20,701 nucleotides of DNA from positions 167,501 through 188,201 of the forward strand of contig JBBHKE010002600.1 of the NCBI GenBank assembly GCA_037447655.1, read 5' to 3'. A model generated the notes under the pieces. The model saw only the letters and a list, made by a program, of their open reading frames with translations. It made no database searches and was not told the DNA's origin. Positions within the stretch are counted from its first letter, which is position 1. Each line of letters starts with the position of its first letter. Of the stretch, positions 12,886 through 20,701 are shown one piece after another. Source of the DNA: Zygnema cylindricum. Its lineage: Eukaryota > Streptophyta > Zygnematophyceae > Zygnematales > Zygnemataceae. A program made the translations under genes and the position numbers.

Positions 12886-13934
12886 AGGCTGAAGCAGCTA
12901 AAATAATAGCAAAAAAAACAGCTAATTTTAACATAGGAATTTGCTGGTGATCATGAGGTGATTGTTTCTGGTAGCTGTCACATCTTTAGTAGAAGATCAT
13001 CTTTTTAACGCAGTTTTTGTTCAGTTTAGCTCTTGCAAGAATATTCTGTATGTACGATGTATATAGTCGTGGAGTCGCACAGTTGCTCATACTTCTTTAT
13101 TAGAATGCTTTTCAAGACAATTTTATGTTCGGTTAAGCGCTAGCAAGAATATATATTACTATGCATATACTATTTGGTGTTGGAGTAGTACAGTTGCTAT
13201 ACTGGTTGTTTTGCCTTAGTGGTTGGTGGAGCTTAAATAGTTGTAGCAGTTTTTTAACATGCAAAATTGTACTTTTTCTTTTACGTTAGATATAAAAAGG
13301 TTTTTTAACTTAAGGAACGAGAAAGGAGTGTGAAATGTATTTGTTCTCCATAATTCTCAGCCTTGTATTTGGGCTTTTGTGCCAGAGACTTGGATAGTTT
13401 GTGTTCGCTTTTGACAGGGTGTCTGATTTTGGTTTCGTGGTATTGACCGTTCCGTCGATTCCGTCGCCGTTCACGGTTTCGTTGCTTGTGGCCATTCTTT
13501 GCTGATGGCCGTTGCCTTCCACCTTAATCTGGTGAATTTTGGTTTTGTTGTTCCGACATTTATTTTGAGTGCATGTATCACGTTTGTATGGAGTCAACCT
13601 GTGTCACGATTTAAACTTTTTTTGGATTGGATACTCGAAATTGCGACCAAGCTGTTTTTGTTTTTAAACCAAGGTGATATGTTATTTAGTAAATGAATCT
13701 TAGTTTTGTCTTGTTTAAAATACGGACGAGCAAGTCTGTCCTTTCCCCTTCCCTCTCCCTGTTTCCCAATCCCTCTCTGTTTTCATCATCCACTCTTTTT
13801 CCCCTCTCCAGTTTTGTATGTATTTCCCTTTTTTGACCAACCATTCGTGTCGCGTCACGCGGCTCCCCCTCGATCTTGTTCTTCTGCCATTGTTAGATAA
13901 ACATCAAAAATAAATGATGTGACTCAGACTGAAG
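12886..13934. other. Intergenic region between GEN1 and PANK
   Basis: It contains two diverged copies of a ~75-bp segment (13019-13093 and 13127-13203), 108 bp apart, sharing gcaagaatat and acagttgct. A pyrimidine-rich tract runs from 13740 to 13810. A frame on the - strand (13310-13597) is open for 95 codons but resembles nothing I know. No gene called. Confidence 0.45.
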
Positions 13935-14130
13935 TACACTGCCCATCATTATCAGAGCTAATGACACTAATTCGGTCACGACTTTTCGCGGCAGAAAATC
14001 ATAAAATAATGTTAACAACACTATTTAAGGGAGTGGACAATAATCTGCCATGTTTCTCGCACTAAATTCCTATTATACATTCTAATTCTGCATTAATAAA
14101 TCATTAACGTTAATAACGATGGGCAGTGTA
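13935..14130. mobile_element. MITE with 18-bp terminal inverted repeats, TA-flanked (196 bp with TA)
   Basis: The left end tacactgcccatcattat (13935-13952) and the reverse complement of the right end, tacactgcccatcgttat (14113-14130), differ at one base. Each terminus is preceded by TA, the target duplication expected of Tc1/mariner-type (Stowaway-like) elements. The interior is non-coding and shares tcataaaataatgtt and a gtgg(a/c)c(c)aataat segment with related sequences at 14160-14300 and 19957-20160. Confidence 0.7.
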
Positions 14131-14306
14131 GTAGAGTTAACCATTATAATTGTGGTGTTGTTTGGCTCAAAATCATAGATTGGAAGCTAATGACACTATT
14201 TAGGGAAGTGGCCCAATAATGAGCCACGTGGTAAAACACAATTTAGTGAAGTTAATCTTTAGAAACTGTTAACTTTAATAATTGAGTAACTCTGATAGTG
14301 GTGTGA
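14131..14306. mobile_element. Probable diverged copy of the same MITE family
   Basis: It shares gctaatgacacta (14174) with the neighbouring element (13958). It continues with tttagggaagtggcccaata and a gagccacgtgg segment, which is family sequence. The right end (actctgatagtggtgtgag) resembles the family terminus in reverse complement. The left boundary is not resolved, so the ends are approximate. Confidence 0.4.
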
Positions 14307-15689
14307 GGAGAAGCATTTGGATGTTTACGAAACTCCTTCACAAAGTTATCTTCTTCTTAAGGTTGGTTTCTTCATGAGAAATACGGCAATTCGAGTACGT
14401 CTCCGTCACGTTTTCTCGATATTCAATTGTCAATACATATGCGTGTCAATATTAGTTTGAAGACACTTTGTTTAAATGTTCCCTAATGTGATTGTGTTTC
14501 CTTTTTTTTTTTTTCCATGTTGCAAAACTTAATTTGGCTTAGTTAATTCTAAATTCACCTCAGCAATAATAATTTATAAACTCCAACATTGATTGATTGA
14601 AGGTGTAGTTTTGGGTGCTAATAGCTGTTTATTGAATTGACATGTGTGACTTATTTTACGATAAAGTCCAAAAACGATAGCAAAAATTATTCACAAAACA
14701 AATGACGTGACAACCAAGTGGCAAACAGTGTTCCGTGGTTCACATAAAACAAAAAGGACGGTTTGAGTAGCTTGAAATGGACAAAAAATGATGGACTTTG
14801 AGACTTTTGAGCTTGCCATTTGGAAGCATTCATACTATTGGAAAATTGGACTTTCTTTGCTTATTTCATCCACGTCAAAGAGTTTGCGCGCGCTTCGCAT
14901 TTACCTTATTATACTTTCGTACGAAATTTGAACTGTAATTTAAACTGGAACTGGAATGTTACTTTTGTTCGCATTTTACAAGACGGGAAATGATCAGCGC
15001 AAGCATTATTTTGGTTGCGCGCAAGCGCCTACGTCATTTTGTGAAAGATAGTACATTTTACGTACTCATTAGTACAAATTTGGTACTGTAACGCTGAGCT
15101 GATATTTGACGGTCAATCCGTTGAACAGCTTTCACTTGCGAAAAATTGTAATCAACCGGTTAAAAATTTGCCGCGCGCTTGTGAACGTCGACCGTCATAA
15201 TAAATCAAGAATCCACACGACCGGCCAAGTTTTTACTATAACAAAACTGCGACGACCACATGTATATAACTAAATAAGCGTTGCATGCAAGCCCACTTTC
15301 TCACTACGTGAACCCCACAGTGCAAAGCACATGGCTTTTAAGTTTTAACTTACATTATACTTGTACGGATGTACGGTTTCATTTCGTATACATGGCCGGT
15401 TTCGTTTCGTGCGAGTTAAAGTTTCCGTACATAGTACTTTCGTTTCGAGTACTGTACTGTACTGGCTCGACAACAAACTACGCGGCCAATGGCGTGTGCA
15501 GCCTTATGTGGTCGTCGCGGTATTATCTTTAGCTAATAAAACCAGCTTTTCTCCGTGCACACGTGTCCGATTAGCGTTTCGAGACTGCCAATCAGAAGGT
15601 AGAAAGATTAGATTTCCCTCTCCACCGTCAGATCAAAACAGAAAATATGATTTTAAGTGCATGAACCCAAGTAACGCTACACGGTGTAC
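14307..15689. other. Intergenic region without recognised genes
   Basis: A+T-rich to about 14880, then a stretch with unusually many CG dinucleotides and gtac palindromes (tttcgtacgaaa at 14917, cgcgcgc runs, gtactgtactgtactgg near 15450). Open frames at 15281-15738 overlap each other in different frames and match nothing I know. Confidence 0.45.
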
Positions 15690-16231
15690 TACACCGCGAA
15701 TCGTTATTAGTGTCAAAGTCACTAATTTGGGTTCTTGAAATTTTGATTTTTTTTTTCAAATAGGATACATGATTTTAATTTTTCCTTGACGTTAATTAAG
15801 GTACCATACAAAATAGCGTAAAGGCCGAAAGTACAATAAAATCTAAATAGTGTGGGTACGGTCGATGTCAGACCGTACATAAATGTACCTTTTCAAGTGA
15901 AAGTTTACAAAAAATAAATTAAATCAGACGCGCACGCATAGGAACGTGCGCTAAAAAAAACGGGATTAGTCTGACACGTAAATTAGTATGGCATGTACGA
16001 ATGTTTTAAATTCGCGACGGTGTACGATTTCTAATATTTTGTACGAATACATATATCAATATATATAATCGTACGGCGAATATTCCATTTTTGCTGTTCC
16101 CAAATTAGCATTAACGCCAAAATTAGAATACACCTTTTTTTTGAAAAATTTCAAATTCTTAATTAGCATCAATTACGGTAAATTTCTTCAACACTATTTA
16201 AAATTTGACACTAATAACGATTCGCGGTTTA
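15690..16231. mobile_element. MITE with 28-bp terminal inverted repeats, TA-flanked (542 bp with TA)
   Basis: The left end (15690-15717, tacaccgcgaatcgttatta followed by gtgtcaaa) matches the reverse complement of the right end (16204-16231) at 27 of 28 positions. Both ends carry TA outside a CACCGCG/AACCGCG terminus. The aatcgttatta core is shared with the elements at 11513 and 13935. The interior is A+T-rich and non-coding. The right end lies about 300 bases upstream of the PANK start codon. Confidence 0.75.
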
Positions 16232-16527
16232 GTAATCTTTCCCGTCGAGATAAGTCAACATGAAACCGTACTCTAAATGAAAGTGCTAAGAAAAAGTACG
16301 CACCGAAGTTGAAATCTCCGCACTTTTGAGTTTTGATTGTTACCGGAGCCCGAAACGAAATTTGAGACAAATCAAGTTCGCATTTTATGATCCACTGGCT
16401 TTCGAGAAACTCTCTCCTTTCAAATCTTCTAATTGTCAATGTCTTCTCCTCTCTCTCCCTCTCATACTACATGATCATTTTCACTTAAAAAAAAACATTC
16501 TCCGTTTTTTCTTGCTAATATCCATCC
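16232..16527 (+). promoter_or_regulatory. Probable promoter and 5' leader of the pantothenate kinase gene
   Basis: This is the only unique sequence between the MITE and the start codon. It contains a pyrimidine-rich stretch (about 16440-16466, tctcctctctctccctctca), of the kind often found at plant transcription starts. There is no clear TATA box. The context ccATGG at 16526-16531 suits initiation. Confidence 0.35.
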
Positions 16528-19500
16528 ATGGCGACCGAAGAACACAACTCAAATTCGGAAAATCCTCTGATGTCCACCCAGGATTCTCCTTCTTTAGACA
16601 AGGATGAAAACCAAGCAGCAAATGAGAGCAATAAAAGCGACAAAATTGATTGCAACAATGATTCTAATGCCAATGATTTTGGTCGGTCACTTTTGGACGT
16701 TAGTGGAGCGGCAATCCAAGGGTCGAGGGAAGACTACGATCCGAGTATACTTTTACCAAATCAAACAAATGACGTGTCACATTTTGCAATTGATCTTGGA
16801 GGTAAGAATAATAGAGTAGTTAGGTGAGATTCTAGCTATTTTTTTCTAATTTTACTGTTTTATTTTGGTTTAATGTTCGGTTACAATGTACGGTTTTCTG
16901 GTGCAATAGTATTGACTTTTGCGGTTGATGAAGTGGATAATATCTAGTTCAGAGAGTTTTTATTAGTTTCTGAATGTTTTTTTCCAGGTTTTAGCTGGTT
17001 TTTATATTGTTTGAAGTCGTTGCTTGGACTCGCAATTTTGTTTTTTTTGCCTTCTTATTTGTCTAAGTTAAGTGGTGAAAGTAGAAAAAAAAGTTTTCCA
17101 TCCAATGTGGCCATGTTTCTCTGAAGTATGAATTGGGAAAAAAAGAAAAATTATTATGAGGAGGGTTGTATGGTGAGAATTTGGTATTTTACACAACTGA
17201 ACCACTGTAGTGTCCGGTATTCGCCATTTTTTATGTCGAACAAAAAAATTTAAATCGAATATATAGTCCAAATTGGCGAATGTCCTTCCGTCTTTTTGGA
17301 TTTTTCTTTGGCGGAAATGAAGGCGCAATAATTTTTAACTTAGAAGTTATTGGACACCGACCAAGTCAGCTTTTAATGCGAAGGAAGCTCCCGTTATTGT
17401 CACAAAAAACAAACTCATTCACATTTTTAGTTCATGTCTTGACTCTTTGGCCAAAAGACAAAGCCTGAGATAATTTATTGCAGAATATTGGAAATGAATG
17501 ACATTCTTGTAGCTGCCGATTATTCTCGAAGGCAGGATATTCTTAAAACGAAAGCGTTGATTATAGAAGCTGCTAAGTATTTGAAGTTTAAATAATTAAT
17601 TCGCCAATAGTTCCAATATAAATTTTTGGAGAAGCTTCAAAGTTTCAAAAAATCCAACGATATATTATAATGACCTACCCGTTCTTCAGTTAAGTTAAAT
17701 AACAAAGGAATTCCAAGAAATAAGGATGTTTACATTCATGCACATATTTGATGACCTATTTTTACCACGTTTGTAAACCATTTTGTCATTGAAAGGTTTG
17801 ATATGATCATGTAGCACCAGTTAGATAGTTGTTTGGATATTTCAAGTGTTGATGAGATAAATTAAAATAGTTTCAAATGGTTTTGTGACTTTTGTCACTT
17901 TGTATCGTCCTCATTACAGTAAACATGGGCGTTCATAAAATTTTTTGGAATGACACTTTGTGTCACTCCAATTTCACGTCTCATGTTACTCATTCGGTTT
18001 TTTTTTATTGTGTTGATGGAAAAAAGCATATTATTCTACAAAGGAAGTTAGGAATTGGTCCTATACGTTACAAACATTGTTGACAAATAGTAAGGTTCTT
18101 TATCACTGTGGTTCATATGCTAATACTTGCGACAATCCATCCTTAAATTTGTATTATTTATATTATTAGATGGGAAATTATGAGTACATCGATTTATCGT
18201 CATCGCATTAATTTATTTACAGTTATCGGTTACATCAATGTGGTGAAAAATGTTCGCGTAAAAACTACACCAACTTTCAAACATTGTTGGAATTAGAAGT
18301 TTGCTTGTTAAAATGATGTTTGTTAGATTTATGTACTTTTTATTAGCCTTACCGAAACATGTTTCGACCTCAAACTTCTCCGACACGTTGTTATGGTTGG
18401 TAAGAAAGTGTGTCGATTTTAAAGTGTATGTTTTTATAGAGCACACTTATTTTTCGTTGTCATGTAAAATATATGAAAATAAAATGTTTCCAATTTGTGT
18501 CACCTTTTCGGCATGCAATGTGCAACATCATTTTAGTTTATCACTAGACTGGCAAAAATTCATTTTATTCTGATTGCAGTTCTATTTTCAAGGAAAATTA
18601 CCAGTTTTGTTCTCTAAATACGTAGATATTAGGCACGGAAAAGTAAATTCTTTTATATGACATGTTTTTTTTTTTGTTCAGTTCAACTCGTGAAAAATTA
18701 AATGTCAAGTTTTTCAAATCATGAGAAACCAACTTGAACCTTGGTTGCCAGTTCCAGTTATGGTTATTATGGCATGTTCAAGTATACTTCTTATCACAAT
18801 TTTCAGACTTAAAAAAATTTATTTTGACACCCTCCATTCGTGTTTTAATCACTTCAAAGAATCTGTCTCTCTCTCTCTTTCTCTCTCCCTGGATCCTATA
18901 TGCCAAAAATGTCAGCTACCCACCTTTAAATCGAAAAGAGAAAAAACTTTGTCAATTTTGTCGATTTTCTTTTGGTCGCAGGATCCCTTATAAAACTGGT
19001 TTATTTTTCGAGACAAACGGAAGTTCCCGATTCCTCTCAAATGTTTGTCCGACAAAATAGCAGAAACTCAAGTCGGGCACTCAGTCGGAAATTTGGGCGA
19101 TTTCCGATTCTCGGTGGACGACTTCATTTCGTCAAATTCGAAACAAAAAACCTTTCTGAATGTCTCGATTTCATCCAATCCAAAAAACTTCATTCGGTTA
19201 ATCCTCTTGGTACGAGTATTTTCCGACATATGATGTTTTCATTCTGTTTGGGTCTTACAGCAGACTGATTGAAACAAACTAACTTACTTTCTTATTGGCC
19301 CAAATCCCTGGGTCTTTTCTTAATTAATACATGTAAAGTTCATGAATATCTAGTGAAAACATGATAGAATCGATTCTTTTAAAAAAAATGTGACATAGCT
19401 GTTCAGAATGGTAATTTGTGAAAAAAATAAGTTCAATTTTCTTTTTAGCACCGACTAACTTACACTTTTACTATTAATGGAAATTTAGGTTCATGTTTTT

Positions 19501-20314
19501 AAAATCTGGGAAGTGAGAATCATATTTTACTATTAAGTAAAATTCGATGAAACTTGCATGTTACTTTGTAAAATGCACAAATATATAACATAAATATGTT
19601 CTCAATTTCTGCACCATAAAACTTAAGGTAGACTAACTCAATTACTACCTTATTTGCTATTAAGTTTTAACTAATTCAGTTGCTAACTTATTCCCTTTTA
19701 AGTTTTAACTAAGTTATTAACTTGTTTACTTTAACTAAATTTTCAATTACTTGCTTTTTACTAACTCAGTTACTCAGTGAACTTATTTGCTTTTCAGTTC
19801 GAGCTAAGTTTCTAACTTGTTTTAACCCAGTTTCTAACCAGTTGCTTTTGACTTACTCAGTTCCTTATGTATTTGCTTTGAAGTTAACTTGTTTACTTTT
19901 AACTAACTCAGTTTCTAACAATACTAACTTATTTGCTTCTACTTCATATTGAGACTGCATTGCCCATCGCTCTCAGATTCAATAAGTCTAATTCGAGTGC
20001 GTGTTTTTATTTACCCAGATTCATAAAATAATGTTGACCCAATAATATTCAAGTGACCCATTTGTGCCACGCAGCAATACTCGATTTATTGTAAAGTCAA
20101 AACTCACAGTCAAATATTTCAAACTTTTGAATAGAGTGCTATCGCTAATAATGGTTCACCAGCTCTAATAGCGATGTAAACTGTAACTTAGGAAGTCCTG
20201 TTGTTCTTTTAGAACTAAAGCTAAAAGATAAAAGGAATTTTTGCAGCTCCTGAAACTGAGGAGGAGAGTTTGTGGGGATATGGAGAGGGAGCCACTCGAG
20301 ATGCCACTGTTAAG
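16528..20314 (+). CDS. PANK2: Pantothenate kinase (plant PANK type), N-terminal part; gene continues beyond the window
   Basis: Exons 16528-16801, 18982-19209 and 20247-20314 join in frame (phases 1, 1, 0) to 190 residues. Pantothenate kinase phosphorylates vitamin B5, the first and regulated step of coenzyme A synthesis. The first ~50 residues are acidic and Ser/Asn-rich. Then come GRSLLDVSG, DYDPSILLPNQ and SHFAIDLGGSLIKLVYFSR (residues 84-102), the phosphate-binding DxGGxLxK motif of eukaryotic PANKs, split by intron 1 within the second Gly codon. GGRLHFVKFETKNLSECLDF and IQSKKLHSV follow, as in plant enzymes. The last exon ends RDATVK; the family continues with ATGGGAYK, so the next exon should encode that outside the window. 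ATG 16528 is the first in-frame Met, in good context. Plant PANK2 also carries a C-terminal DUF89 phosphatase; whether this gene does cannot be seen, so PANK2 versus PANK1 is a guess. Confidence 0.88.
16802..18981 (+). other. PANK intron 1 (2.18 kb)
   Basis: The donor is ggag|gtaaga and the acceptor ggtcgcag|ga, both phase 1. Mostly A+T-rich. Notable contents are an inverted pair (attcgccat near 17219 and tggcgaat near 17273), a short exon-like open frame at 17494-17595 and a tctctctctctctttctctc tract at 18865-18893, about 90 bases before the acceptor. Other open frames are composition-driven. Confidence 0.75.
17494..17595 (+). other. Exon-like 33-codon open frame in PANK intron 1, function unknown
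   Basis: It reads MNDILVAADYSRRQDILKTK and continues ALIIEAAKYLKFK before TAA. Composition is balanced and protein-like (alternating charged and hydrophobic residues, likely helical), unlike the surrounding intron. An acceptor-like ttattgcag sits 12 bases before the ATG. I do not recognise a family. If spliced to PANK exon 1 (phase 1) it would be read in another frame and hit TGA almost at once, so it is not a normal PANK exon. Confidence 0.25.
19621..19945 (+). repeat. Degenerate ~38-bp tandem repeats in PANK intron 2
   Basis: Units built on actaactcagtt, then (g/a)ctaacttatttgctttt and aagtttta, are repeated about eight times with variable length. This makes up about a third of intron 2 (19210-20246; donor cttg|gtacga, acceptor ttttgcag|ct). 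Confidence 0.8.
19957..20160. mobile_element. Probable member of the TA-MITE family in PANK intron 2
   Basis: The left end (tgcattgcccatcgctctca) resembles the 13935 terminus. The right end (gctaataatggttcacca) resembles the reverse complement of the family terminus at 11513. The interior shares attcataaaataatgttgac with the 13935 element. Ends are diverged, so the limits are approximate. A second hairpin (tatcgcta at 20139 with tagcgatg at 20169) overlaps the right side. Confidence 0.45.
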
Positions 20315-20701
20315 GTAAAAAACTCTTAAATTTATGTTCGTTTTTTATCAAGTAAGAACTTGTATCAAATACCAAATGCCGAACTCGTATTAGTACTAAA
20401 CTACACCGCCCATCTCTATGAGAGTTAGTGAAATATTAATGTTAGTACTTTATTAAAATTAACTACACTAAACTACGTTTTGCCACGTGGCTTGGGATGG
20501 GCCATCTGGAAAAAGATATATATATATTTTTTTTGGTCGTGGAAAATAGGTCCGGTTTGGAACTGAATCGTTGTTTCCATGTTTGTCCGTAACCGTTTTG
20601 TTCTGTAATTCCAAATGACGGCCCGGAAATGTTTGAGAAATTCTAAAATGGAATTTAAATAAAAGTTGAGAGAGAGAGAGGGAGGAACGGAGGGAGGGAG
20701 G
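20315..20701 (+). other. PANK intron 3 (partial), with a possible further MITE copy and a purine repeat
   Basis: The donor is taag|gtaaaa. A sequence starting tacaccgcccatctc (20402) looks like the left terminus of the MITE family. It includes tgccacgtggc (CACGTG at 20484-20489) and may end near gatgggcc (about 20504), but the right terminus is poor. From 20668 to the window end the sense strand is (GA)n then GGAGGGAGG-type repeat. Confidence 0.45.

Noticed and set aside
13310-13597. 95-codon frame on the - strand (MTPYKRDTCTQN...)
   Set aside because: Possible, but it has no recognisable domain, no supporting splice sites or promoter, and Asn/Thr/Lys-rich composition. Left uncalled.
15281-15738. 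Two overlapping + strand frames upstream of the 542-bp MITE
   Set aside because: Different frames over the same CG- and gtac-rich sequence, one entering the MITE terminus. Neither looks like a known protein.
18721-19060. Frames of 90 and 108 codons overlapping PANK exon 2
   Set aside because: They are intron and out-of-frame exon readings; the conserved PANK frame is the one starting at 18982.

Overview
This is eukaryotic nuclear DNA. It is A+T-rich and intron-rich, and has no prokaryotic gene organisation. The three recognisable genes all lie on the + strand. Their proteins look most like those of plants: a plant-type WDR13 WD40 protein, a plant GEN1 Holliday-junction resolvase with its Cys-rich insert, and a plant-type pantothenate kinase. 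The source is therefore probably a streptophyte (land plant or charophyte alga). The proteins diverge clearly from the angiosperm versions I know, which hints at an early-branching lineage, but the species cannot be fixed from the sequence.

Layout. (1) 1-3692: the 3' part of a WDR13-like gene. Four exons (483-664, 2283-2404, 2986-3062, 3540-3692) encode the last 177 residues; upstream exons lie outside the window. Its introns hold long purine-rich tracts on the sense strand. The first exon seen has duplicated splice junctions on both sides. (2) 3693-7516: intergenic DNA with two non-autonomous hAT-like elements, each with a perfect 8-bp target duplication (4647-4952 and 5851-6676), and a G+C-rich fragment resembling the reverse-transcriptase part of a non-LTR retrotransposon (about 4990-5340). 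(3) 7517-12690: a complete eight-exon GEN1 gene encoding 841 residues. It has XPG-N and XPG-I nuclease motifs, a helix-hairpin-helix region, a Cys-rich insert, a degenerate chromodomain-like segment, a textbook PIP box and a C-terminal SUMO-interaction-like motif. (4) 12691-16527: intergenic DNA with several members of a TA-flanked inverted-repeat element (MITE) family. (5) 16528-end: the first three exons (16528-16801, 18982-19209, 20247-20314) of a pantothenate kinase gene that runs off the right edge.

The three genes are not an operon and have unrelated roles: a WD40 scaffold, DNA recombination and repair, and the first step of coenzyme A synthesis. I found no evidence of a new multi-gene system. 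The observations most worth checking are the duplicated splice junctions around the WDR13 exon (with a GC-AG intron whose donor is copied five times), the PIP box and SIM-like motif in GEN1, and the MITE family, some copies of which carry a CACGTG motif.
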